The notes under the pieces are model-generated. The model worked only from the letters and a program-made list of their open reading frames with translations, was not told the DNA's origin and did not search any database. Shown here one piece after another: positions 41,828 through 51,053 of a stretch of DNA of 64,000 nt. Origin of the DNA: Pseudoflavonifractor capillosus. Its GTDB lineage: Bacteria > Bacillota > Clostridia > Oscillospirales > Oscillospiraceae. The DNA is taken from contig NZ_JACJJE010000009.1 of NCBI RefSeq assembly GCF_016899775.1, positions 1 to 64,000 of the forward strand, in the 5' to 3' direction. How positions within the stretch are numbered: position 1 is the first letter of the stretch; each line of letters starts with the position of its first letter. The translations under genes and the position numbers were made by a program.

Positions 41828-41863
41828 ACGCTTCCTCCCGCCGTCCCAGCGGCCCTTCTCTTT

Positions 41864-41904
41864 AAAAAAGGCCCTGGAGCGGCGTTTGCTTCCTCTCCAG
41901 GGCC
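41864..41904 (-). terminator. Terminator of ftsZ
   Basis: Minus strand: GGCCCTGGAG / CTCCAGGGCC followed by TTTTTT, 28 bases after the ftsZ stop. Confidence 0.9.
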
Positions 41905-41932
41905 GGTATTTCGTTTGTCAGAACCGCAGGTC

Positions 41933-43093
41933 TCAGCGCTTGCGGTTGAAAATGCGCTCCAGAATGTCCCAGTCGTCGTCGCTGACGGCGGCCTTCTCGG
42001 CCTCGGGCTCCTGCGCGGGGGCGGGGGCGGCGGGCTGAGCCGCTCCGGCGGCGCGCTGCTCCTCCACACGGGCTCCGGCGCTGGTGAAGGGCTTGCTGCT
42101 GGCGGCCGCGGCGGGGGCGGCGGCAGGCTGCTCCTCCTTCTCGTCAAAGCCGGTGGCGATGACGGTGACCCGCAGCTCGTCCTCCAGAGTGTCGTCAAAG
42201 GCGGCGCCGAAGATGATATTGGCCTCGGGGTGGGCGGCCTCCTGCACCAGATTGGCGGCGGTCTCCACCTCCTCCAGGCCGATGTCCATGGAGCCGGTGA
42301 CGTTGATCAGCACGCCCTTGGCCCCGTTGATGGAGGTCTCCAGCAGGGGGCTGGAAATGGCCATCTTGGCGGCCTCCTCGGCCTTGTTCTTGCCGGCGGC
42401 CCGGCCCACGCCCATGTGAGCCCGGCCGGCGTCCTTCATCACGGCGGACACGTCGGCGAAGTCCAGGTTGATGAACCCGGTGTTCTTGATCAGGTCGGAG
42501 ATGGACTGGACCGCCTGCTGCAGCACGTCGTCGGCGATCTCAAAGGCGTTGAGCATGGTGATCTTCTGGTCGGTGGCCAGCTTCAGCCGCTCGTTGGGGA
42601 TGATGACCAGGGAGTCCACCTTGTTGCGCAGCTCGTTGATGCCCCCCTCGGCCTGCTTCATCCGGCGCATGCCCTCAAAGCGGAAGGGCTTTGTTACCAC
42701 GCCCACGGTGAGGATGCCCAGCTCCTTGGCGATGTCGGCCACAATGGGGGCCGCGCCGGTGCCGGTGCCGCCGCCCATGCCGGCGGTGATGAACACCATG
42801 TCCGCGTCCTCCAGGGCCTTGGAGATCTGGTTGCGGTTCTCCTCGGCGGACTTGCGGCCCACCTCCGGGTCGGAGCCCGCCCCCTGTCCGTTGGTGAGCT
42901 TCTCCCCGATCTGAATTTTATACGTGGCGGCCGACACGGTCAGCGCCTGCTTGTCCGTGTTGATGGCGATAAAGTCAACCCCCTTGGTGCCGGTGCGCAC
43001 CATGCGGTTGACCACGTTGTTTCCGCCGCCGCCCACGCCGATTACTTTGATATTTACCACACTGTCGGGACCCATGTCCATTCCGAAGGCCAT
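41933..43093 (-). CDS. ftsZ: Cell-division GTPase FtsZ
   Basis: 386 residues. Tubulin-like GTPase that forms the Z ring. The GTP signature is [13 protein letters not shown] (~100-112) and the T7 loop is [11 protein letters not shown]. There is a disordered Ala/Pro/Glu linker (~318-368). The conserved C-terminal peptide is [15 protein letters not shown], the docking site for FtsA/SepF-type partners. ATG 43093 follows CTTAGGAGGAACG. A longer open frame upstream has no ribosome site. It is the last gene of the dcw region but has its own promoter at 43180-43208. Confidence 0.97.
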   Translation of the reverse strand: MAFGMDMGPDSVVNIKVIGVGGGGNNVVNRMVRTGTKGVDFIAINTDKQALTVSAATYKIQIGEKLTNGQGAGSDPEVGRKSAEENRNQISKALEDADMVFITAGMGGGTGTGAAPIVADIAKELGILTVGVVTKPFRFEGMRRMKQAEGGINELRNKVDSLVIIPNERLKLATDQKITMLNAFEIADDVLQQAVQSISDLIKNTGFINLDFADVSAVMKDAGRAHMGVGRAAGKNKAEEAAKMAISSPLLETSINGAKGVLINVTGSMDIGLEEVETAANLVQEAAHPEANIIFGAAFDDTLEDELRVTVIATGFDEKEEQPAAAPAAAASSKPFTSAGARVEEQRAAGAAQPAAPAPAQEPEAEKAAVSDDDWDILERIFNRKR

Positions 43094-43179
43094 TGTCGTT
43101 CCTCCTAAGTACAAAGTCAAAATCCCCCACAAGCCTACTTCTTGTGGTCGGATGAATTGCAAAGTCGATATTTTGTTAT

Positions 43180-43208
43180 ATTGTATCGCTCTTTTTCAGG
43201 CAGGTCAA
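43180..43208 (-). promoter_or_regulatory. ftsZ promoter
   Basis: Minus strand: -35 TTGACC (43203-43208), 17-bp spacer, -10 TACAAT (43180-43185). Confidence 0.85.
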
Positions 43209-43278
43209 GAGAAAAAGGCGGAATTACAGAAACTTTCCAGCTCAGCTCGCGGAAAATGCCCTTTCGGCCAGCCGACCG

Positions 43279-43312
43279 CACTCATCAGAATGTTAAAACA
43301 TTCTGATGAGTG
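43279..43312. other. Large palindrome between ftsQ and ftsZ
   Basis: CACTCATCAGAATGTT / AACATTCTGATGAGTG, 16-bp arms with two bases between. No T run follows on either strand. A second hairpin GTGAAAGA/TCTTTCAC lies at 43325-43355. It could be a terminator without a U tract, a protein site upstream of the ftsZ promoter, or a repeat. Confidence 0.6.
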
Positions 43313-43412
43313 GTTTGATTGCACGTGAAAGACAACCCTGACGGTTTTCTTTCACACTATCTTTCCCTCCGAACCCTTTGACTGACCGTTTTTTTGACAG
43401 ACTGCCAGCTTT

Positions 43413-44312
43413 TCAGCTTTCCGCCGGAGTAAAGATCGCGTCCGCCATCTCCTGGGTCAGATCCATGGTGCCGGCGGCCTGGGGCCCCCGGGTCTGGAGG
43501 GTGTCCTCCACCGCCGCCGACAGCACTGCCAGGGAGTGGGCCATATCCTCTCCCAGGGGCAGGCGTGCGTCAAAATTTTCCCGGTAGCGCATTCCCACCC
43601 AGGTGGAGTGGGTCAGGTCAATGGAGGAGACCTGATCCAGCTCTCCAGCCGCCTCCAGGGCGGAGAGCAGCTCCTTCAGCGTGGCCAGCCGGGACTGCTG
43701 CTCCTGGGGCACCGCCAGCATGGTACCCGCCTGGGGGGCCAGAACGGTCAGCCCGGTGACGGACAGCGCTCCGCTCCCCTCCGGCGCCGCCTCCAGCAGC
43801 TTGCCGCTGGCGCTGATGAGCCAGGGCTGGTCGGCCAGGGTCTGGGTCTCCTCCCCCTCTGTCTGGGAGCTGTCCCCCTGGGCGGAGCTGTCCGCCTCCC
43901 CGCTGTCCCCGGACCCGTCTTCCGCCGCCGGCTCTGCCTGCGCCGAATCGTCCTGATAGACCTCCACCTGGGCGGCGGCGGAGATCTCCGTCACCTGGAT
44001 GGTGAGGGTGCTGGGCAGCCCCCGCTGGGGGGATACCTCCCCCACATAGGGCAGCCGCTGCAAAATCTGCTGGCTGATCTGGTTTTTGTTCATCTGAAAC
44101 AGGTTGTCGCCGATCTGAACCCCGGAGGCGTCGATGACCTCCTGGGCGGTGTAGCGGCTGTTGCCCACCACCGCGATGGTCTCCACCTGAAAAAAGACGG
44201 TGGCCCCCAAGGTGGCGGCGGCCACCAGGGCAGCCCCGCACAGCAGCTTGAACAGCAGGCCGAACCGCCGCCGACCCCGTTTCCGTTTTCGGTTGTGCCG
44301 CATTGACGCCAT
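43413..44312 (-). CDS. ftsQ: Cell-division protein FtsQ/DivIB
   Basis: 299 residues. A short basic cytoplasmic tail (RKRKRGRRRFG) and one transmembrane helix (~18-41) come first. The POTRA domain follows, starting VETIAVVGNSRYTAQEVIDA (~44-63) with PYVGEVSPQRGLPSTLTIQVTE in two halves, then the beta domain. It is unusual in a ~40-residue acidic Ser/Asp/Glu/Gln-rich insert at ~120-160. In the divisome it connects FtsL and FtsB-type partners. CAGGAGAACACC precedes ATG 44312. It is downstream of murA in the dcw cluster. Confidence 0.9.
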   Translation of the reverse strand: MASMRHNRKRKRGRRRFGLLFKLLCGAALVAAATLGATVFFQVETIAVVGNSRYTAQEVIDASGVQIGDNLFQMNKNQISQQILQRLPYVGEVSPQRGLPSTLTIQVTEISAAAQVEVYQDDSAQAEPAAEDGSGDSGEADSSAQGDSSQTEGEETQTLADQPWLISASGKLLEAAPEGSGALSVTGLTVLAPQAGTMLAVPQEQQSRLATLKELLSALEAAGELDQVSSIDLTHSTWVGMRYRENFDARLPLGEDMAHSLAVLSAAVEDTLQTRGPQAAGTMDLTQEMADAIFTPAES

Positions 44313-44359
44313 AGGTGTTCTCCTGCCGCCGCCCCGCGCGGGAGCGGCGTCTTTTTATC

Positions 44360-45613
44360 TCAGTGTATCAGCCGGACCTGCGCCCCCAGGGCGGTCAGCT
44401 GTCCCTCCAGGTCCTCATAACCCCGGCGGATGTGCTCCAGGCCGCTCACCTGGCTCACCCCCTCCGCCCCCAGGGCGGCCACCACCAGAGCGGCTCCGCC
44501 CCTCAGGTCGGTGCTGTGCACCTTGGCTGCGTGGAGGGGCCGGCCGGTGACCACCGCCACCCGCCCCGCCAGCTGGATGTCGGCCCCCATGCGGGAGAGC
44601 TCATCCACATGCCGGTACCGGCTGTCAAACATATTCTCTACAAACATGGTGGTGCCGGTCCCCCCGGCCAGAGCGGCCATGAGCACCGCCTGGGCGTCGG
44701 TGGGAAAGCCTGGATAGGGGGCGGTGCGCACCGGACGGATTCCCCTCAGCCGTCCCCGGCTGTTCAGGGCAACACGGTCCCCCAGGATCTTGATTTCACA
44801 GCCCGCCTCCTGGAGGCAGGCGGTCACCGCCGCCAGGCTGGACGCTTCCGCCCCCTCCAGCTCCAGCCGTCCGCCTGCGGCCCCTACCGCGCATAAGTAC
44901 GTGGCCGCCGCGATGCGGTCGCCCATCACGGTGTGTTCCGCAGGGTGGAGGGGCATCCCACCCTCCACGGCCACCACCGGGCTGCCCGCACCGGACACCC
45001 GGGCCCCCATGGCGTTGAGGAAATTCTGCAAGTCCACGATCTCCGGCTCCCGGGCCGCCCCCACGATGGTGGTGGTCCCCCGGGCCCCGCAGGCGGCCAG
45101 CATGGCGTTTTCCGTGGCTCCCACGCTGGGGATGGACAGGCACAGCTCCCGTCCCACCAGGCCCCTCCCCACCGTACAGCGCAGGCGGCCCTGCTCCTCC
45201 ACGATCTCCGCCCCCAGACTCCGCAGCGCGGCCAGGTGCAGGTCGATGGGCCGGGGCCCCAGCTCACAGCCCCCGGGGTAGCTCAGCTCCGCCCGGCCCA
45301 GCCGGGCCAGCATGGCCCCCAGAAAGATCACCGAGGAGCGCATCTCCCGCATCAGCGGGTCCGGAATGGTCCAGTCTGTGGGCTGGGACGCATCCACCAG
45401 CAGAGTTTCCCCCTCCCGCTCCACCCCGCAGCCCAGCAGCCGCAGGATCTTCCCCGTGGCCTCCACATCGGACAGGCGGGGACAGTTGTGGAGGACGCTC
45501 TGGCCCGGGGCCAGCAGGGCGGCGGCCAGGATGGGCAGAACGCTGTTTTTCGCCCCCTGGACCCGCAGCCGTCCGGAAAGCGGCACGCCGCCGCGAATTT
45601 CAAGATAACTCAT
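44360..45613 (-). CDS. murA: UDP-N-acetylglucosamine 1-carboxyvinyltransferase MurA
   Basis: 417 residues. First committed step of peptidoglycan synthesis; transfers enolpyruvate from PEP to UDP-GlcNAc. Catalytic/fosfomycin-reactive Cys116 is in GGCELGPRPIDLH. K22-N23 are in QGAKNSVLPIL, and 'PYPGFPTDAQA' holds the active-site Asp. ATG 45613 follows GGAGG, but this ribosome site is inside a hairpin (45615-45651), suggesting translational control. It lies between murG and ftsQ. Confidence 0.96.
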   Translation of the reverse strand: MSYLEIRGGVPLSGRLRVQGAKNSVLPILAAALLAPGQSVLHNCPRLSDVEATGKILRLLGCGVEREGETLLVDASQPTDWTIPDPLMREMRSSVIFLGAMLARLGRAELSYPGGCELGPRPIDLHLAALRSLGAEIVEEQGRLRCTVGRGLVGRELCLSIPSVGATENAMLAACGARGTTTIVGAAREPEIVDLQNFLNAMGARVSGAGSPVVAVEGGMPLHPAEHTVMGDRIAAATYLCAVGAAGGRLELEGAEASSLAAVTACLQEAGCEIKILGDRVALNSRGRLRGIRPVRTAPYPGFPTDAQAVLMAALAGGTGTTMFVENMFDSRYRHVDELSRMGADIQLAGRVAVVTGRPLHAAKVHSTDLRGGAALVVAALGAEGVSQVSGLEHIRRGYEDLEGQLTALGAQVRLIH

Positions 45614-45614
45614 G

Positions 45615-45651
45615 GGATAGCCTCCAATTATATGTTGGATTCAGGCTATCC
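45615..45651 (-). promoter_or_regulatory. Hairpin sequestering the murA ribosome binding site
   Basis: Minus strand: GGATAGCCT ... AGGCTATCC, 9-bp outer stem, with an inner CCAA/TTGG pairing. The right arm and inner stem contain GGAGG and end one base before the murA ATG. Confidence 0.7.
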
Positions 45652-45712
45652 TATGCCCAAACGCAAAAATTGGTTTCTTTCCTCGGGGACAGACTGCCCG
45701 CGGAAACCTCAT

Positions 45713-45736
45713 CCGGGCGGCGGAACGCCGCCCCTA
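45713..45736. repeat. TAGGGGCGGC intergenic repeat (copy 3), supplies the murG stop codon
   Basis: On the minus strand TAGGGGCGGCGTTCCGCCGC begins with the murG TAG and forms a GGGCGGCG/CGCCGCCC hairpin. It is the same arrangement as at plsY (5173). Confidence 0.65.
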
Positions 45737-46855
45737 CTTCTTCAAGAGGCCCATGAGGGTCTGATAGATCTTCTCCCCCGCGTCAGGCACCGCCATGGAG
45801 TTCAGGGCCCGGATCATGGAATCCCGCCTGGCCGGGTCCCGCAGCAGGGCGGAGGCCTGGTCGTAGAGCTCCATGCCGGGGCAGTCCTTCTCCAGCAGCA
45901 GCACCGCCGCCCCCTGCCCGGACAGCACCCGGGCGTTCTTCTCCTGGTGGTTGGCGGTGACGTTGGGGGAGGGGACCAGAATGGACGGCTTTGCGATGGC
46001 GGTGAGCTCCGAGATGGTGGAGGCCCCCGCCCGGCACACCACCACGTCGGCGGCCGCCATTACCAGGGGCATGTCGTAGATATACTCCCGCACCTCGATG
46101 CCGGTGCCCTCCAGCTTCACGCCCCGCCGGAGCAGCTCCTCCTGCATCCAGGCGTAATCCCGGCCAGCCCCGTGGATGTGGCGGAAGGGAGCTCCCTCCT
46201 TCGCCTCCCGCTCCAGGAAGTCCACCATGCGGCGGTTCATCACCTCCGCCCCCAGAGATCCCCAGTAGGACAGCAGGAGGGGCCGGTCGTCGGCGAGGCC
46301 CAGCTTTTCCCGGGCCTCCTGCCGGGTGTAGCGGAAGAAGTCCCCCCGCACCGGGGTGCCGGTGACCACCACCCGCTCCGGGTGATCGTAGTGGGCGCGG
46401 CTCTCCTCAAAGCCCACCATCACACAGTCTACCACCTTGCTCAGGGCCTTGGTGGTGAGGCCGGGGACCGCATTGGACTCGTGGACGGCGGTGGGGATCT
46501 TCCGGCGGGCGGCCTCCTTCACCACGGGGAAGGAGGCGTAGCCCCCGGTTCCCACCACCAGGTCGGGCTTGAACTCATCCACAATGCGCCGGGCCTGCCC
46601 CTTGGACTTCTGCATATTCATCAGGGTCCCAAAGTTGTGGGCGATGTCCGCCGGAGCCAGGGAGCGGTGGAAGTTGGTGATGGTCACCGTCTCGATGGGG
46701 TAGCCCTCCTTGGGAACCAGACGGGTCTCCATCCCCCCGTCCGCCCCTACGAAGAGCACCCGGCAGCCCGGATTGCGCTCCTGAAAGATGCGGGCCAGGG
46801 CCACCGCCGGATTCACATGTCCGGCCGTCCCGCCGCAGGTAAACAGAATGTTCAT
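45734..46855 (-). CDS. murG: Lipid II synthase MurG
   Basis: 373 residues. Transfers GlcNAc to lipid I on the inner membrane face. N-terminal glycine loop is TCGGTAGHVNPA (~6-17), the second is GTGGYASFPVV (~102), and the C-terminal UDP-GlcNAc region is CRAGASTISELTA (~267). ATG 46855 follows TACGAGGTG. The open frame continues upstream only through the TTGACAA repeat. The intergenic element 46872-47121 separates it from ftsW. Confidence 0.95.
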   Translation of the reverse strand: MNILFTCGGTAGHVNPAVALARIFQERNPGCRVLFVGADGGMETRLVPKEGYPIETVTITNFHRSLAPADIAHNFGTLMNMQKSKGQARRIVDEFKPDLVVGTGGYASFPVVKEAARRKIPTAVHESNAVPGLTTKALSKVVDCVMVGFEESRAHYDHPERVVVTGTPVRGDFFRYTRQEAREKLGLADDRPLLLSYWGSLGAEVMNRRMVDFLEREAKEGAPFRHIHGAGRDYAWMQEELLRRGVKLEGTGIEVREYIYDMPLVMAAADVVVCRAGASTISELTAIAKPSILVPSPNVTANHQEKNARVLSGQGAAVLLLEKDCPGMELYDQASALLRDPARRDSMIRALNSMAVPDAGEKIYQTLMGLLKK

Positions 46856-46871
46856 GCAAACACCTCGTAAG

Positions 46872-47121
46872 AATTGACAATTTACGAGAATTGACAATTG
46901 ACAATTTACAATTGACAATTGTCGCCTCTGGGATGCGATTCTTCTTTTGATGCCGTAGTCTTAATTGGAAGATATAATTCACGCTCTTTTTCCGCGGCGC
47001 TGTTGAACCAGAGCCAGCAAATTCAAATGCCATCCCACAGAAGCCAGTACAGCCTTCTTCTCCACGCATCCGGCTCCGTCAACCACCCAATTGTCAATTG
47101 TCCATTGTCAATTGTCAATTG
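46872..47121. repeat. Intergenic element bounded by inverted TTGACAA heptamer arrays
   Basis: The array at 46872-46923 has units AATTGAC/TTGACAA. The inverse array (TTGTCAA units) lies at 47088-47121, two bases from the ftsW stop. The 165 bases between are non-repetitive. The best minus-strand frames are broken and I recognise no protein. The element exactly fills the gap from the ftsW stop to the murG ribosome site. Confidence 0.85.
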
Positions 47122-47122
47122 C

Positions 47123-48319
47123 TCAGTCGTTTTTCGGCGCCCGGATCTGCCGGGAGATACTCAGCACCATCCCCATCTCCGCCAGCTGGATCATCAGAGC
47201 GGTGCCGCCGTAGCTGAAGAAAGGGAGGGAGATGCCGGTGTTGGGAATCAAGTTCGTGACCACGCCGATATTCAAAAACACCTGGACGGCCAGCAAGGTG
47301 ATGATGCCCACAATGGTCAGGGCCCCAAACTTATCCCGGGCGTGGAGGGCCAGCCAGTAGCCCCGCAGAATGAGCAGGGCAAACAGGATCAGCACCACCA
47401 GTCCCCCCACAAAGCCCAGCTCCTCCACCACAATGGGAAAGACGAAGTCATTCTCCAGCTCAGGGAGATAGAGCATTTTCTGCATGCTGTTGCCAAATCC
47501 CAGGCCCAGCAACCCGCCGGAGCCCATGGCAATGAGGGACTGTACGGTCTGATAGCCGTTTCCCTGGATATAGTTCCAGGGGTTCTGCCACAGGTCGATG
47601 CGGGCATTCATATAGGGGGTGAAGGCGATAATGATAGCCGCCAGTCCCCCCACCAGACTGCCCCCCGCCAGAAACCAACCCCAGTGGATACCGGCCGCAA
47701 ACAGGACCGAGGCGCCGCCCGCGAGAATCAGGAGGGTGCCCGACATATGGGGCTGAAAGACCACCAGACCTGCCACCACTCCGAGGACCAGCATATAGGG
47801 CACCAGCTCAATAAATCCGATCCGGTCCAACAGGTTGTAGAGCCGCCCAAAAAAGGAGCGGTTTTTATAGCGCTTGTGCTTCTCCGTGTCCCGCTTGCAC
47901 AGCCGGGCGGCAAAGAACAAAATGACCGCAATTTTGGCAAACTCAGAGGGCTGAAATTCGATTCCCAGCTTCAGCCACCGGCGGGCGCTGTTGCGCTCCA
48001 CGCCCAGGGGGGTGTAAACCAGCAGCAACAGGAAGATAGACCCCACCAGCGCGATGGGGGCCATCCACCGGAAGGTCTGGTAGTTGATTTTGGAGACCAC
48101 ATACATGGCCACCACTCCCACCCCGCCGAACATGGCCTGACGCGCAATATAAAGCAGGGGGTCCCCGTCGTGGTAGTAGGCGGTGGCGTAGGAGGCGGAG
48201 AACATCATAATCAGGCCGATGCCCAGCAGAAGGAGCACCAGCATCAGGAAGGGCAGGTCCATGGGGCCCCGGGCCAGCTGTTCATCGACGGTCAAATCAC
48301 GTTTGGGCTTTCGGGCCAT
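47123..48319 (-). CDS. ftsW: SEDS peptidoglycan glycosyltransferase FtsW
   Basis: 398 residues, ten predicted transmembrane helices. Polymerises lipid II for septal wall together with its PBP2 partner. Family features are RRWLKLGIEFQPSEFAKIA (~113-131), DLWQNPWNYIQGNGYQTVQS (~241), ENDFVFPIVVEELGF (~284) and the closing NTGISLPFFSYGGTALM (~361). AAGGAGGCAGCCC precedes the ATG. It follows mraY directly; the usual murD between them is missing. Confidence 0.95.
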   Translation of the reverse strand: MARKPKRDLTVDEQLARGPMDLPFLMLVLLLLGIGLIMMFSASYATAYYHDGDPLLYIARQAMFGGVGVVAMYVVSKINYQTFRWMAPIALVGSIFLLLLVYTPLGVERNSARRWLKLGIEFQPSEFAKIAVILFFAARLCKRDTEKHKRYKNRSFFGRLYNLLDRIGFIELVPYMLVLGVVAGLVVFQPHMSGTLLILAGGASVLFAAGIHWGWFLAGGSLVGGLAAIIIAFTPYMNARIDLWQNPWNYIQGNGYQTVQSLIAMGSGGLLGLGFGNSMQKMLYLPELENDFVFPIVVEELGFVGGLVVLILFALLILRGYWLALHARDKFGALTIVGIITLLAVQVFLNIGVVTNLIPNTGISLPFFSYGGTALMIQLAEMGMVLSISRQIRAPKND

Positions 48320-48428
48320 GGGCTGCCTCCTTACTCACATTTTTGATACAGATGGGATTTTATTTCTCGAGATATACTGTTAGGATTGCTTTTATGGCCG
48401 GTGGAGTTTCGCCGCGCGATGGTACCGT

Positions 48429-49418
48429 TTACATAGGATACCGATTCATAACCCCCAAAAATGCCAGCAGGCACAGCACCAGGGTAATCCCGGAAAAGAC
48501 GCAGAACAGCTTGGTCTCGCTCCAGCCCCCCATCTCCAGATGGTGGTGGAGGGGCGCCATGCGGAAGAACCGCTTGCCGCCGGTCTTTTTGAAGTATACG
48601 ACCTGGATAATATCGGACAGAACCTCCAGGACGTAGATGAGTCCCACAATAGGGATCATCAGAGGCAGGTCCAAGGCGAAGGCCAGGCCGCACACCGCGC
48701 CCCCCAGGAACAGGGAGCCGGTGTCCCCCATGAACACCTTGGCCGGGTGGAAGTTATAGATGAGGAAGGCGGACAGTCCCCCCGCCAGGGCGGCAGACAC
48801 GATGACCAGGTCGGTGCGGCCGTACCAGGCGGACACCGCCACATAGCAGAGCATCACCGGGATGGTCACTCCGGTGGCCAGGCCGTCCACCCCGTCGGTG
48901 AGGTTGACGGCGTTCACCGTCCCCACCATGACGAAGGCGGCGAAGACCATGTATACGATCCAGGGGATGCCCACGATCTCCACATTCAGGAAGGGGATAT
49001 ACAGGTCCGGGGTGAGATAGCCGTCCCGGCGCATCAGGATGACAAACACGACGGCCGCCGCCAGCTGCAGGAAAAATTTCTGGGGGGCGGTCAGTCCCTC
49101 GTTGGCGTGGTGGCGCAGCTTCTGGAAATCGTCCACAAAGCCGATGGCCCCAAACACCAGGGCAAAGAGGAATACCACCAGATGGTTGTGAAGGCCGCTC
49201 TGGAGATCCCCCCAGCCGGCGGTGAGCACGGCGATTCCAATACCCAGAATAAACATCAGGCCGCCCATGGTGGGGGTGCCCTGCTTGGACATGTGCCAGG
49301 TAGGCCCATCCTCCCGGATGGACTGCCCCGCCTTCAGGCGGCGGAGAATGGGAATCAGGATCTGCCCGGCGATGGCGGTGACGCCAAAGGCCACAATAAA
49401 GCTGAGGATGTATGTCAT
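48429..49418 (-). CDS. mraY: Phospho-N-acetylmuramoyl-pentapeptide transferase MraY
   Basis: 329 residues, about ten transmembrane helices. Makes lipid I by joining UDP-MurNAc-pentapeptide to undecaprenyl phosphate. Motifs: TPTMGGLMF (~48), the aspartates in FVDDFQKL (~94), NLTDGVDGLA (~166), FMGDTGSLFLGG (~228) and APLHHHLEMGGWSE (~286). TCCTGGAGGTTTG precedes the ATG. In the cluster it follows murE with only 64 bases between, where murF is usually encoded. Confidence 0.96.
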   Translation of the reverse strand: MTYILSFIVAFGVTAIAGQILIPILRRLKAGQSIREDGPTWHMSKQGTPTMGGLMFILGIGIAVLTAGWGDLQSGLHNHLVVFLFALVFGAIGFVDDFQKLRHHANEGLTAPQKFFLQLAAAVVFVILMRRDGYLTPDLYIPFLNVEIVGIPWIVYMVFAAFVMVGTVNAVNLTDGVDGLATGVTIPVMLCYVAVSAWYGRTDLVIVSAALAGGLSAFLIYNFHPAKVFMGDTGSLFLGGAVCGLAFALDLPLMIPIVGLIYVLEVLSDIIQVVYFKKTGGKRFFRMAPLHHHLEMGGWSETKLFCVFSGITLVLCLLAFLGVMNRYPM

Positions 49419-49482
49419 CGGTCAAACCTCCAGGAGTTTTCTTTCTCTTGGGCACGCCAATGGGTCGGTTGGCAAACTGGTA

Positions 49483-50973
49483 TTATACTACACCCGCCGG
49501 AAAATTTCCAGCCCTTTCCCGCCGCTTGGCCTGTTTTTCAAAATATTCCGCCACGATCTCCCGCTCGTCCATGGGGTACTGCACCCCGTTTACCTCCTGA
49601 TAGGTCTCATGCCCCTTGCCCGCCAGGACGATCACGTCCCCCGGCCGCCCCTGGGCCAGGGCCCAGCGGATGGCCTGGGGCCGGTCGGGCTCGATGTGGA
49701 TCTCGCCCCCCGGGCCTCCCATGCCGGCCAGGATATCCTCCAGAATCGCCCAGGGGTCCTCGGTGCGTGGGTTGTCGGAGGTGACCACCGCCACGTCGGC
49801 CAGCTCCCGGACCACCGCCCCCATGAGGGGCCGCTTGGTCCGGTCCCGGTCCCCGCCGCAGCCGAACAGGCAGACCAGCCGCCCCGCCGTAAAGTCCCGG
49901 GCGGTGAGGAGCACATTCTCCAGAGCGTTGGGACTGTGGGCATAGTCGATGAGCACCGTGTAGGCAGTGGGGGTTGGGACCACCTCCACCCGTCCCTTTA
50001 CCCCCCGGGCACAGCGCAGGGCGGCGGCGATCTCCCCCAGCTCCAGCCCCAGGCACAGTCCGCAGGAGGCGGCGGCCAGGGCGTTGTAGATGGTAAAGCC
50101 CCCGGGGATAGGCAGATGGATGCGCTGAATGTCCTGTCTGGACACCGCCTCAAACTCCACATGTCCCGGGAAAAGGCGGATATTCTTGGCGGTCAGGTCG
50201 GCGGCGTCCTTGTTCTCCGAGTAAGTGAACACGGGGCAGGGGACCCGCTCCCGGTACCACCGGCCCGCCTCGTCGTCCAGGTTGAGGACGGCGGTCTCAC
50301 ACTGCCGGAACAGCAGCCCCTTGGCGTCCCGGTACTCCTCCATGGTGTGGTGGTAGTCCAGGTGGTCCTGGGTCAGGTTGGTGAACACCCCGGCGGCGAA
50401 GGTCAATCCCTCCACCCGGTGCTGAACCAGGGCGTGGGAGGACACCTCCATCACCACATGGGTGCACCCCGCGTCCGCCATCTGCCGCAGCAGCTGCTGA
50501 ACCTCGCAGCTCTCCGGGGTGGTGCGGTGGGCAGGAAGGCGAAGGGCGCCGATCTGGTTCTCGATGGTGCCGATGAGGCCCGCCTTGGTCCCCAGCACCC
50601 GCTCCAGCAGGTCCTTGATGAGACAGGTGGTGGTGGTCTTGCCGTTGGTGCCGGTGACGCCCACCAGAGTGAGCTCCCGGGCCGGATGGCCGAACCAGTT
50701 GGCGGAGACCAGGGCCAGGGCCCGCCGGGCGTCGGGGGTCGCCAGCCAGGGCCCTTCCCCCTCCGGGGGCGTCTCACACAGGACGGCGGCCGCCCCCTTT
50801 TCCAGAGCCTCCTGGATAAACCGCGCCCCGTCGGTCCTGGCTCCGGGCAGGGCCACAAACAGGGCCCCGGGCTCCATGGTCCGGGTGTCGTAGGATAAGG
50901 AAGAAATTTCCATATCCTCGGTAAAATGCTCCCCCGTGAGGGGGACGCCGTGCAGCAGATTCCACAGCTTCAA
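49483..50973 (-). CDS. murE: UDP-MurNAc-tripeptide ligase MurE, meso-diaminopimelate type
   Basis: 496 residues from TTG 50973, chosen because GAGGGG stands eight bases before it and relatives begin MKL-type. GTG 50982 is the alternative. Adds the third stem-peptide residue. ATP loop GTNGKTTTT (~108-116), carbamylated lysine in RDAKGLLF (~218), and the specificity motif DNPR (400-403) that marks meso-DAP rather than lysine. C-terminal GKGHETYQ. The organism therefore has a DAP wall, consistent with the nearby lysC/hom. It lies between the PASTA-PBP and mraY. Confidence 0.94.
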   Translation of the reverse strand: MKLWNLLHGVPLTGEHFTEDMEISSLSYDTRTMEPGALFVALPGARTDGARFIQEALEKGAAAVLCETPPEGEGPWLATPDARRALALVSANWFGHPARELTLVGVTGTNGKTTTTCLIKDLLERVLGTKAGLIGTIENQIGALRLPAHRTTPESCEVQQLLRQMADAGCTHVVMEVSSHALVQHRVEGLTFAAGVFTNLTQDHLDYHHTMEEYRDAKGLLFRQCETAVLNLDDEAGRWYRERVPCPVFTYSENKDAADLTAKNIRLFPGHVEFEAVSRQDIQRIHLPIPGGFTIYNALAAASCGLCLGLELGEIAAALRCARGVKGRVEVVPTPTAYTVLIDYAHSPNALENVLLTARDFTAGRLVCLFGCGGDRDRTKRPLMGAVVRELADVAVVTSDNPRTEDPWAILEDILAGMGGPGGEIHIEPDRPQAIRWALAQGRPGDVIVLAGKGHETYQEVNGVQYPMDEREIVAEYFEKQAKRRERAGNFPAGVV

Positions 50974-51053
50974 AGTTGTCACCCCTCACGGGTGCGGTTT
51001 CATTCTCTCTAAATTTTGCGCATTGGGCCTTACGGCCCTCTTGGGAACACCGT

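Noticed and set aside
46922-47087. Possible degraded four-helix-bundle gene inside the TTGACAA element
   Set aside because: Three minus-strand frames read here contain stops or repeat-derived peptide. None shows the RSxxSIGANV motif or a recognisable helix pattern.
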